Below are positions 10,923 through 21,581 of a stretch of 64,000 nt of DNA, in pieces (position 1 is the first letter of the stretch; each line of letters begins with the position of its first letter). This DNA comes from Hofstenia miamia (taxonomy: Eukaryota; Xenacoelomorpha; Acoela). Location: NCBI GenBank assembly GCA_004352715.1, contig SCFE01000039.1, forward strand, positions 1,271,258-1,335,257. The letters run 5' to 3'. Position numbers and translations under genes: made by a program. The notes beneath the pieces are model-generated. The model searched no databases. It was not told where the DNA came from and saw only the letters and a program-made list of their open reading frames with translations.

Positions 10923-11483
10923 TGTAGAATCAGAGGGTGTGTCTAGCAGCTCAAGCAGTACAAGGTTGCAAAGAATTACCATTGCTGAGAGTGGCCTGTA
11001 CTCTAACAAAACAAATGAAGATTGGTAGTTTGTCAATTTAACTGTAGAAAAAAGAACAGATACCATTTCCAAGAAGGCATTTCAGCTAGTGACCAATTTA
11101 CATGGCATCTTGCTGAAGCCAAATCATTAGAATCAATGCTTACCATCCAAGGTGCTAATTGTGTGTTTCAAGTTTAATTTCTAGCTCAATAAAACAAATT
11201 TAGCTCAATGTTTGCAATCTCAGCTCATGTAATAAGATATTAATAGCATGTAATTACCACATATTCATGTATGCCAACAGCATAATATATTCGCATAGTG
11301 TGATGTTATGTGCATGTACTATTGATCAAATTAGTAGTTCTATTATTTCCTATACCTATACATAGCCCTAAAGCAACCACAATATGGGCTTGCATCTGTC
11401 AAGGAGTGAGTTATTGCCCTAGGCACAGCAGATTTCCTCCCACATTATCACCAGATCTTACAAGTTTATTATCATATTAATAC
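10923..11483 (-). mobile_element. Left part of an older LTR split by element 2
   Basis: Starts TGTAGAATC and is a diverged relative of the element 2 LTR (shared GACCAA--ACATGGC, GGTGCTAA and TTTCTA-CTCA blocks). It breaks off at ATAC (11480-11483) and resumes at 24433 with ATAC. Left and right parts together are about 909 bases, the same as the 912-base element 2 LTR. Flanks are (TA)n on the left and ATATATATA on the right, so it may be a solo LTR inserted in a TA microsatellite with an ATAT duplication. Confidence 0.75.
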
Positions 11484-12395
11484 TGTAGAATCGCAGGCTG
11501 TAATTATACTAGAAAACTATTTGACTCTGCAGAAGGTGTTACATAGGAATGTGATAACAGCCCTGATTCTGGGAAAACAATTAAAGAGAAAACTTATATA
11601 AACATTGGTAATTCATCCAAGTAATCAATACTTTAGGTAACTCCAAGATGACCAACTCACATGGCTTCCAGCCAAAGCGAAGTCTTCAGGAACATTGTAG
11701 TGCTTGACTTAGTGCATGGTGCTAACCTATTTGTCTCACTTATTAATTTCTATCTCATAGACAAAATAAACATCTCATTTTCATTGTTAGTTCTCAGCTC
11801 ACTAAATAATAGTCTGTAATTGCCAGACATTCGTGCTAGCCAATGGCATGGTATCATCACAGTGTCATAAAATATAGGTGCATGTACATGGTGAATATCA
11901 AACAAAAGTTTTATTATTGCCTTATGCATAACCGTATCCATAACTTAATAGGTCCACAATTTGGGCTGGTAAGATCTGCTGATCTCCAGGAGCTACGTGT
12001 CACCCTGTACTTTGAGAAAGCACTCCCAAATTGTCGCCACACTTAAGCAATTATTTTCATATTCAAAAAATACTAATCAAAGTAACGGAAGAGAAAGTGA
12101 ACAGTAATTGAAGCTAGATAAAATCTATTAACCTTTTCTAACATTGTTTCTCAATTTATACACATTCAAGATAATAAATAGTTACCTGTCTTTGTTTACA
12201 ACCACAATTAATCATTAGCTATTCATGTCATCGATTTTTCCCTCACAAATTAAATTTGAGCATCACGTTTAGCACCATTGAGGGGACATAACATGATAAC
12301 CTAAGCTTGAAATTAATCTTACGTCATAATGACATTAATACAATCAAACAAAATAAATGAATAATAATCACTAAAATTCCCCAAGTGACTCTACA
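11484..12395 (-). repeat. 3' LTR of element 2
   Basis: 912 bases, TGTAGAATC at the left edge and GACTCTACA at the right edge, forming short inverted ends. It matches 23521-24432 almost base for base from 11498 on. It lacks an 18-base stretch present in the right copy near 24322-24340. The polypurine tract adjoins its right edge, which fixes it as the 3' LTR of a minus-strand element. Confidence 0.92.
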
Positions 12396-12413
12396 TGCCC
12401 CCCTTTGCTCAAA
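12396..12413 (-). promoter_or_regulatory. Polypurine tract of element 2
   Basis: Minus strand reads GAGCAAAGGGGGGCA directly before the TGTAGAG start of the 3' LTR. Such a tract primes plus-strand DNA synthesis in LTR retroelements. The ORF3 stop codon (12414-12416) is only a few bases away. Confidence 0.85.
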
Positions 12414-15400
12414 TTAATTCTTTGGCTGTAGGTGGAGAGTAGGACCTGAGACTAATTGTTGAGCAGCTATGACCATTTCCATTGCTAATTCTCCTTCCCA
12501 TTCTTTTAATTCAGCATACTGAGGCTCATGTGAGAGTTGCATTAAAACCTCTCTTTGGGTAACAACTTCATCTTTTAACTTGAAATAGCATATTGTAGGC
12601 AATCTATCACTGATGGGACAATTCTTTCGTAAATTGTTTAAATGGTGAGTGAATGTATCATGAAATCTCTCATATAGGCAAAATCCTTTCAGTGCAATCA
12701 TTAAGGTCATTAATGCGTCTGTGTTGGACATATGAGCATCCTCAGATTGAATAGTGGTGTCTGGGTAAAAGTGTTCAAACACATCTCTGAGGGACCCCAT
12801 GCATGTTGCATGATCCATAAATAAGGAACAGAACTCTTGCACCTGATTTAGTGTCATCTCGTCTGGATTGGAAACATCAGCTCAAAGCATAGTGATTATT
12901 TCAATCCTTTTCATTACATCTTAATATCTTGTGGTCATTTCTACATTGTTGATCCACATCAGATCTCCAGCAGCTTGAAAGAGAATTAATACCCTAGGGT
13001 CAGTAGTTCGTAAAGCTTCATGTATCTTTCTTAATTGCTCGTTGATTGCAGTTCCTCAATTAAAAATGTCACAAATAGTCAACTTTCCATCAATAAAGAT
13101 TCTTTCCTTGTTATCACTTGCCAGTAATTTTTCACGTGCTGATCTGTATTCATCAGTTTTAATCAGTTTATTCGCCTTGGCGCTAGTGCTCACAAAGTTC
13201 AATCTATCAGGGAGGTGAGCTGCAACTTTCTTCTTGTTTTTCTTTACTCGCCATTTAGGTTGAATTAGTGGGGTCTCAACACACGGAGGGGGAATACATA
13301 ATAAATTTTCCTTCCGAATATTGTGTTCCGAATCTGCAAACAGAGACTTCGTCTGTAAACTAGCAGTCCCAATCGTAACAGGATAGTTGATCTGAGCCTG
13401 CTTAATGGTATCCCAAAATCAGTTTCTTAATCCATGTTTTCGTAATTCCTCAATCTGTTTGCTAGATATCTTAATTCAGGCAGTAGTACATTCTACGTCC
13501 AGAGCTACTTGTCACCCTGGGGATTGTAGAATGACCAATTCCTCCTTAGTAAACATCTCAGTTAAACACCACTTCATCATTCCAAGAACATCCTTTTCAC
13601 TATTTTCCACTAGTACTCTCTTTTGAGTTATTAAATCTTTATCAAAATCAGAAGGGTCATGCTTGAGCATGAGAATCCTCTCATTTTCAGTGATTGACCA
13701 TTGAGGAGCAGGATGAGGTGATCCACCAAATTTCTCTAAATTAACTTTCTCAATAAGGTCACAGATCTGTGGAGATAATTGCACTGAGGAGGTAGCCAAT
13801 AATTATTCTTCTCTAAAAAACTGTTCAGGGGTCTTCATGATCTGCTCAAATATAGTGATAGGAATTATTTTTCCTTCTTTCTCCACATGTCTGGCTGATT
13901 CCGCGAACTTTCCGTAGCCACACTCTGGATAGGATATCCTGTGTGCATCAAAGAAATTTTCATTCTTCTCTATCACTCCACTTGTTCTTATTAACTCCAA
14001 AAATGTTTGCGTAGAACCAGGTTGTCGTTCAATTAATCTTTTAGTGCTTAGTGGGGCGTTATCCGAAGAAAATATTGCGAACTTAGTTTCAGCAGTCACA
14101 CCCCACATATACTTTTTCATCATTTCAGAAAAAATATTGATGTCCGACGGACAAATTCCCAAATGGTTGCTAATCAGGATAATTGACATTTTTCCTGTTA
14201 TACTGCTCACCCCCACCAGTCAGGCATAATATTTTTCGTAATGGTCCATAGCTCTTTTTGTTTTGCAGGGTGAAGATGGCTGTGTACATTTGTGTAATAA
14301 CCAGTTCTTCACTTTCCATGTAAGTGGACAGACAGCTATCTCGTGATCCGCCATTTTGGACATTGTTTTCCATCTGGTCTGATTGATCGGTAAAATTATA
14401 TGAGGGTCTCTAGTTAAATAGATAGCCATGATCCATATTGCACCTCTTGCATAAATGTCAGGCACTTTTTCTTCTGAAAACAACTGTGACTTAAAGTTTT
14501 TCCGATCTTGCATGTCATAGGAAAACTTGATTTCTCGTAATAATCGTTCAACGGATTGATGATATTGAGAACTGGGACTTTTTATCTGTAAATTGGGCCA
14601 ATCAGACTCGGGGTTTTTAGTAGCTTTGATATCTGACCATATAGCCTGGATTCCTTGTAAGGTTTCAACACTTTGAGCAAAGGTGAAACTGACTCTCATA
14701 TCTGTTACTGTGTGTAGAGAGTTTACATTTAATACTTCCAATGTTTGTGCTTGAAGTATGGTATCAATTAGTAGCTTTTTATCCACCGCTAACCTATGTG
14801 ATGGAATTTTTTCGCATAACATAAGGTCTGTAAATAATAGTTTAGTAACTGATAGCATATTAGTGTGTTGCATGGATATTTGACTATAGGTAGATCGATA
14901 AAGAATAATAAAATTCTCCATTCTGTAGTGAAGGTTTTCTATTGCTTTGGGGATGCTGTCCTCATATTCTTCCCTGAGCACCATTACAAGTCATATTCCT
15001 TCAACCTTTGCTATCCGGAATGCAATTTCTATCTGCTCCATTATCTGTTCATCTTGTATCTCATGAATTCTCAAGAAATATATTACTAAAAGGTTGGGGA
15101 AGTCAATATTAACGCATTTGAAACTTTGAATTGTGCTCCCATTATTCAGAAATTTGCAAAGATTGTAAATTGAAAAGTCTTCATCAAAAGAAATATGCAC
15201 TGTACTTCTCCAATATGACCGACTAATTCCTTCAAGCATGCTTGAATCATAACATATTATGGAATTTATTTTTGGACATCTCTCTGCATCAATTATAAAA
15301 GGTATTATATCAATAGAACAACTTAACTGTCTAGTATTGTAAGTCCATCGTAATTGGTTCTGTGTCTCTTCCAAAATGTTATCCTGAATGTAATGTACTG

Positions 15401-15455
15401 CTCTACACGTAGCTATGAAATAGGGGTGCAGTGTTTCTTCACCAACTTTCAACAT
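12414..15455 (-). pseudogene. ORF3 of element 2, large unrecognised conserved protein
   Basis: About 1013 codons read in a single frame from an ATG at 15455 to TAA at 12414-12416, with no frameshift over 3 kb. The frame is broken by TGA at 14991, 14220, 13512, 13476, 13419, 13056 and 12882, and by TAA at 13803 and 12921. It aligns with element 1 ORF3: HPYFIA, STVHISFDEDF, AIWIMAIYLT, EIAVCPL, GICPSDINIFSEMMKKYMWG and KERIFIDGKLT. The sequence is mostly helical-looking and soluble, with no membrane segment or signal peptide. At 14991 and 14220 element 1 has Arg where this copy has TGA. Its place after pol suggests an acquired accessory gene (env slot). I cannot name it; a nucleoprotein-like or other structural role would be speculation. 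Confidence 0.75.
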
Positions 15456-16179
15456 CTTTTTCTTTCATTCTTCTGTCTTCCTAGATCTGACTGTGGAAGT
15501 AATGGTAGAGGAACTATCAGAGGTCGAGGGGGCTATCGAATCACTCTTTGGGGAGGTATTTACATTCTGTAATGCACTAAATGGGTTACATATATTTTGT
15601 GTTTTTAAAGTTTGTGAGGTTTTTGTTGCCAGCTCTGCTCACACACGTGGAAGTACGTGTCCCCCCACATAGTAGCAAGATGAGGACGGTGTCAATGCTG
15701 TCTGCTCTCCTAATCGTGGAGCTACATGTTGCCCACATGGGATAGGACTCTGCTCAGCACCTTCATGTCATCCTCATTTGTTTTCACGTGCCTCATCAAG
15801 CAAAGATACGTGTCTCCCACACCTAGATGAGGATGTGCCATCATGTCTGCTAACCTCCATTTTCCTTCTCACTCGTCAACAGGGCGGAGGAGCTGGTGAC
15901 TCGCGTTTTTTCTTCCCTATTGGTATCATTCCTAAACATATCTATAAGGTTAAGGTCCCAAATGTTGGGATCATAAGTTTGATTGTCTCAGGCTCGCCTT
16001 GAAGGCAACACTCGTGAGCCACAATTATCTACAAGATCAGGTTCAAAATCAGTATCATAAAAATCTTCCTCAGCAAATTTGGTTAAATTATCATAAGTTG
16101 CAAATTCATCAATACCATTATCAATTAATGTAAATTCATTATTGTCATCAATGATGATATTCTCAATGTCTTTAATTGC
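15456..16179 (-). other. Linker between pol and ORF3 of element 2
   Basis: Beyond the TGA at 16180-16182 the pol frame continues as an acidic stretch (about 16170-16020) and reaches the conserved YDPNIWDLNL motif, with another TGA at 15988-15990. From about 15640 to 15860 the DNA is GC-richer and contains imperfect repeats such as ACGTGTCCCCCCACAT and ACGTGTCTCCCACAC with GATGAGGA. This matches the position of the arginine-rich repeats in element 1, although the repeat sequence differs. No domain recognised. Confidence 0.6.
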
Positions 16180-17700
16180 TCATTTCAGTCTCTGAAAATG
16201 TACGGTTTTACCATTATTAAGTGTATATGTGTTGTGGTCAAGCACTTTCTCCACAGTAAATGGTCCTTGCCAATTATTGGCTAATTTCCATACTTGATTG
16301 TGATTGGTTGTTACACAAGGTAGATACGTAAATACTTCATCTCCTCATTGATGTGATTCGCCATATAATTTTTTATTAAATGTTCTCTTTTGTCTAATGC
16401 AAGATTGACTAGTGTTGTGACAAATGGTTAAGTGAATCTGCTGCATATCACATAATAACTGATTTACATATTTTTCTAAGGTAATTTCTGAGTAGTTAGG
16501 ATACATCATTGATAAAGAGGTTAAGGCTTCACGACTGTACATAGCTTTAAATGGACTGACCCCAGTTGTAGAATGAACTGAGGTATTATAGAAGAATTCG
16601 ATACATTCTATTACCTGCCGCCAATCTTTCCCTGCTGCTCGTGATAAAGCCACACTGATTAATTTTATTGGAGTTCTGTTTAGCCATTCCACTAAACCAT
16701 TGGCTTGAGGGTGGTATGCGGTAGTAAAATCATGTATTATTTCTAATTCAGACATAAGGGTTTTCATCAAATTACTTTCGAACTGTGGACCATGATCCGA
16801 GATAAGCCGAGACATAGGGCCATATTTTAAAATCCATTCCTTCACTATCTTATCAGCTACCTTTTCAGCATGTGTGCTATCCATTGGAATTATTCTAGCA
16901 TATTTAGTAAAATGATCTACTATCACTAGAAGATACTGAAATCCATCACTGTCACGAGATAATTGCTCTAGGTCCATATGCACAATTTCATTGGGACTAG
17001 TGGCTGCACGACATTCTAATTCAGCCCGTTGTTCTGGGAAATGAGAGGAGTTATTCAACAGAAACTTCCCTCATTTATCTATTACATCCTGAACTGTAGA
17101 TCTAATCCCAATGGTAACATACTGAGAGTTAAATGTCTTTTCGGTTTGTATAATTCCTAAGTGTCCCCTTTCATGAACCCTTCTCATGAGATCCCTTTTA
17201 AAATATTCATTAATAGCAATGCGATTATTCCAACTTTTCGTGTATAGTAGTCCTTTCTCTGTCATTGTCGAGTTATATCGATTGTAATACCTAATTGCAG
17301 TCAGTAAAAGGGGAAAGAAAGGGTCCTTCATCCTTTTCATAATATTAGAGAGTATCAGATCATTTTGTTGATGTTTAATGATTTCTTCTTCAGATATCTC
17401 TTCTTGGATTAAGATTGGCAAAATTTCTTTCCCATTTTGGTCAGCATTTATTTCGGGAATCAACTCATACTCAGTGTGTGGTATAAATCCGAATGGGATC
17501 TTCTCCCCAGCTGGCTTCTTTAGATCCCTTTCATAGCTTGGCAATGCTGTCCAATAGTCAGCATTCAGATGTAAACATCCAGGGCAATGTTTTATCAAAA
17601 AAGAAAAATCATTAAGATATTCTATCCATCTGGCTACGATATTGGACTTATCTCCTGAGAATTTTTTAAGCCAAACTAGTGCGCTGTTGTCAGTATGCAC
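16180..17700 (-). pseudogene. Integrase region of element 2 pol
   Basis: Frames 17700-17071 and 17058-16345 encode the end of RNase H (MHTDNSALVWLKKFSGD), the HERGHLG zinc-finger half, and the catalytic core: VHMDLEQLS, ISDHGPQFESN and YHPQANGLVEWLNR, giving the D, D and E of DDE integrases. TGA at 17071-17073 replaces the first Cys of the zinc finger and the second Cys is Phe. TGA at 16345-16347 interrupts the C-terminal segment (GDEVFTY follows). The frame ends HFQRLK-TGA at 16180-16182, exactly as in element 1. Confidence 0.92.
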
Positions 17701-19334
17701 AATGAACTTACAACCTAATATAAAATATCAAAATTTCTTGAGCAACTCCACTAATGCTAACATCTCATTTGATTGCGCCATAATTTTTCTCAGCAGCTCG
17801 TAATTTTCTACTAAAATATTGAACCGGGCTTTCAACTCCATTTATCTCTTGGCTCAACATGCCACTAATGGCGACAGCACTTGCATCACAGTCTATGATG
17901 AAATCCTTTGTATAATCTGGGGTATTTAACAATGGTATCTTTTTAAGCTTGGTTTTGATTCCTTCCAATGCTTCCTGCTCAGTCCATGTCCATTTGAATT
18001 CGTGAGATTTTTTAAGTAGTTGAGAGATGGATTTTGTTTTCTTGGCCAAATCTGGGACAAACATTCCGTAGTAATTTAAGAATCCCATTAGTCTCTGCAC
18101 AACTTTTCTGCTTCTGGGTGTCTCAATTTTTTCTAAAAACTGCTTCACGTTGGTTTTTATTGAGATCTTTCCGTGTTCTATTACTTTGCCCAAGAACGTG
18201 ACTTTAATCTGCACCAAAGAACATTTATTACAATTCACTTTAAGTCCAGCTTTCTGCAACAATTCCAAGGTCCGATTTAGTTTCTCAAGATGTTCATCAA
18301 AAGTATTGCTTGCTACAAGAATATCGTCAATATATGCTGAAATCCCAGGTTCGAGAATGTTGGACTTGTTGGTCAATATTTAGGTGACATAGTGCTGAAA
18401 AGTCGCTGGGGCATTGCACAACCCAAAGGCCATATATTTCCATTCATACAGGCCATAGGGTGTAATGAATGCTGTTTTTGGAATGTTGGACGGACGCATT
18501 GGTACTTGCCAATAGGCTTTACATAAATCGAGGCTGGAAAAAAATTTATATCTACAGGCATTGTATAAAAGATCCTCGATTCTAGGCAATGGATAAGCAT
18601 CTTTGATCATGACATCATTCAATTTTCTAAAGTTAATACATAGTCTATACTTTTCCCCTTGCCAAATAAACATGGTTGGGGCAGCGTAGGGACTATTGCT
18701 TCCCTGAATTATTCCACTCTCGATTAGATCCTTCAGAATTTTCTCATATTCTGATTTGAAGTTTTCTGGAACCCTGTGGACAGGTAATCGAATCAGCTTA
18801 TCCTGCTTTACCTCAATCACATGTTCTTCTCCAATTGCTTGCCCCATGCTTATCATACCATAATTAAAAACTTCACTCTTACTCTGAAGTATCGAAATGA
18901 GTGATCTCTTCTCTGTATCATTTAGATGTGAGTGGGTTTTGTTATTTACAGTAGGGATCTGAACACTAGACAACTCTTCTAGATCATGAATGGCTGTACA
19001 TATAGACAAGCAGGAAGTCTCTACACTCTTGACCCGAACTGGTACTCCTATTATCTGTAGATCTAATTCATTAAATTGCACCAGATGTGTTGATCCATTA
19101 AGAATGGTGACATAGGTTTTTCCTGAACTTACTTTACATTTGCCTCTTTGGTCTGCTATCATCACGTCTCCATTCATCTCCGAATTCGAAACCACAGCTA
19201 CTCGGGTCCAGTGCTTAGCTTCTAAGTAGACGGGCTCATTTAAATTGAACACCACTTCCCACGCGGGGATTGTAGCTAAGTGCGTGGCATTTTGATCCTT
19301 TATAGATATCATACTATTTTTATAATCAATTACA
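17701..19334 (-). pseudogene. Reverse transcriptase and RNase H of element 2 pol
   Basis: RT motifs are LCINFRKLND, SLDLCKAYWQVPM, CNAPATFQHYV, and the catalytic AYIDDI near 18325. TAA at 18380-18382 lies between them. RNase H has IIDCDASAVAIS (about 17905-17870). A small deletion near 17775 shifts the frame, and TGA at 17728-17730 replaces the Arg of the common KKFR motif in the connection. Upstream, 18900-19334 is the pre-RT segment with no recognisable domain. The protease must lie in the gap 19335-20305. Confidence 0.93.
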
Positions 19335-20305
19335 NNNNNNNNNNNNNNNNNNNNNNNNNNNNNNNNNNNNNNNNNNNNNNNNNNNNNNNNNNNNNNNNNN
19401 NNNNNNNNNNNNNNNNNNNNNNNNNNNNNNNNNNNNNNNNNNNNNNNNNNNNNNNNNNNNNNNNNNNNNNNNNNNNNNNNNNNNNNNNNNNNNNNNNNNN
19501 NNNNNNNNNNNNNNNNNNNNNNNNNNNNNNNNNNNNNNNNNNNNNNNNNNNNNNNNNNNNNNNNNNNNNNNNNNNNNNNNNNNNNNNNNNNNNNNNNNNN
19601 NNNNNNNNNNNNNNNNNNNNNNNNNNNNNNNNNNNNNNNNNNNNNNNNNNNNNNNNNNNNNNNNNNNNNNNNNNNNNNNNNNNNNNNNNNNNNNNNNNNN
19701 NNNNNNNNNNNNNNNNNNNNNNNNNNNNNNNNNNNNNNNNNNNNNNNNNNNNNNNNNNNNNNNNNNNNNNNNNNNNNNNNNNNNNNNNNNNNNNNNNNNN
19801 NNNNNNNNNNNNNNNNNNNNNNNNNNNNNNNNNNNNNNNNNNNNNNNNNNNNNNNNNNNNNNNNNNNNNNNNNNNNNNNNNNNNNNNNNNNNNNNNNNNN
19901 NNNNNNNNNNNNNNNNNNNNNNNNNNNNNNNNNNNNNNNNNNNNNNNNNNNNNNNNNNNNNNNNNNNNNNNNNNNNNNNNNNNNNNNNNNNNNNNNNNNN
20001 NNNNNNNNNNNNNNNNNNNNNNNNNNNNNNNNNNNNNNNNNNNNNNNNNNNNNNNNNNNNNNNNNNNNNNNNNNNNNNNNNNNNNNNNNNNNNNNNNNNN
20101 NNNNNNNNNNNNNNNNNNNNNNNNNNNNNNNNNNNNNNNNNNNNNNNNNNNNNNNNNNNNNNNNNNNNNNNNNNNNNNNNNNNNNNNNNNNNNNNNNNNN
20201 NNNNNNNNNNNNNNNNNNNNNNNNNNNNNNNNNNNNNNNNNNNNNNNNNNNNNNNNNNNNNNNNNNNNNNNNNNNNNNNNNNNNNNNNNNNNNNNNNNNN
20301 NNNNN
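19335..20305. other. Assembly gap, 971 N
   Basis: Covers the end of gag, the gag-protease junction and the protease of element 2, so the frameshift site seen in element 1 cannot be checked here. Confidence 0.95.
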
Positions 20306-21581
20306 TTTATCAATTCTACTAGAGTTATAAATCATGTAAACAACACTAATTGCCTTTCTTATAATCTCGTGCAAACTCTCCTCTGGATCACATTTCATAT
20401 CCAGGCGACTACAAATAGAAGAGGGAAAACCTCTGCAAATATAAGAGAAGAGGTCATGCCAAGAGAGACAAACTGCTTAATCGAAAAAGTCTTTCAACTT
20501 GCATGATGTAGTTACAGATGTCATCCCCTCTTTTAAAAGACATATCACAAAGTAAAGTTTTGTATTGGTGTTTTATATGAGGGGCTTGATAGTGATCCTC
20601 AAAAAACCCAACTAACAGTTGATAGTCAGTCTTGATATTCCGGTCTAACATTATGTATTGATTGTATGCTAAGCCACTTAAATATAATGGAAACTGTGAG
20701 ACGGCGTCTTCTTGAGAAGTTTTATAATGTTTCACGTGAAGTTCAAATAAAAAGAACCACGCTTCAAAGGATTGTGAAACTGCATTGATTTGTCCAGTGA
20801 ACTTAGGCAATACTGAATGTTTACTGTGCACCAGTACTTGTCCAGGTGTCTCAAGAGGAAGAATTGAATGACGAAATCGGGGTCGCCTATCTGAGGTGTT
20901 ATCATTTACTGGACTCATAATATCACTGATATGTTCTTTAACTGTCACTACCACAGAAGTGCTGCAAAATGGCTGCAAATGGACTGAAGGAGTGTAATCC
21001 TTTTGAGGGGTAGCAACTGTAGCAATGGATGCTTCAGTAAATGTAGGATTAGACACCAACGAAGTGATACAAGATGACACTGAAGTTGGGGGAATTATCA
21101 TCTTACTTTCATCACACTGAGAAGGTATAGGCGAGCTTAAGAAAGTGGGGTTTGAATTTTCACCTCCTCCAAATCAAATCATCTGTGCAAATTGATTGGT
21201 GATTTTCTCAGCCCAATCCCCTAAAGCTTCATTTAATGTAGCATGGGTAACAAAGTCATCACCAGGGGTTTTTAAGAGGTGGGCTTCTTCTGACTTGGCC
21301 ATATTGGTTTTTAGTTCATGAGTTTGTAGTTCCAATGTAACAGTGGATTCTAGCATCCACATTTCCATTTTCTGGTACACGACATGTTGAGTGTTGAGCT
21401 CAGCATGGAGAGACTCGACTTGACGCTCACTGTCCATCCTCATAGCTACCTGCTGTGATAATGTATCTTTCAGGTGCTCAATCTCCATTTGTTGAGTATC
21501 GAAGTGTGGCAGGGAGTTCATCACGTTATCAAAACGATTATATGGATGGAATGGAATTGGGGAAGTATTCTGCATATTCAA
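20306..21581 (-). pseudogene. Gag of element 2 (partial)
   Basis: Starts at an ATG near 21581 with a Gln/Glu-rich coiled-coil region (about 21500-21250), followed in frame after TGA (21174-21176) by a Ser/Thr/Pro-rich stretch and the capsid-like part (FPLYLSGLAYNQY near 20690). A frameshift near 20460 precedes a segment DLFSYICRGFP that matches element 1 (DLFSHICKGLP). The zinc knuckle would be in the gap. Function as the particle and RNA-binding protein is by family; this copy is broken. Confidence 0.85.

Noticed and set aside
14220-15455. ORF3 as a classical envelope glycoprotein
   Set aside because: No signal peptide, no membrane anchor, no furin-like site or fusion peptide seen.
12414-21581. 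Nuclear genetic code with TGA as a sense codon
   Set aside because: TGA replaces different residues (Arg, Lys, Cys, others) in dead elements, TAA stops are also present, and the reconstructed host exons contain no internal TGA. CpG decay explains the pattern more simply.
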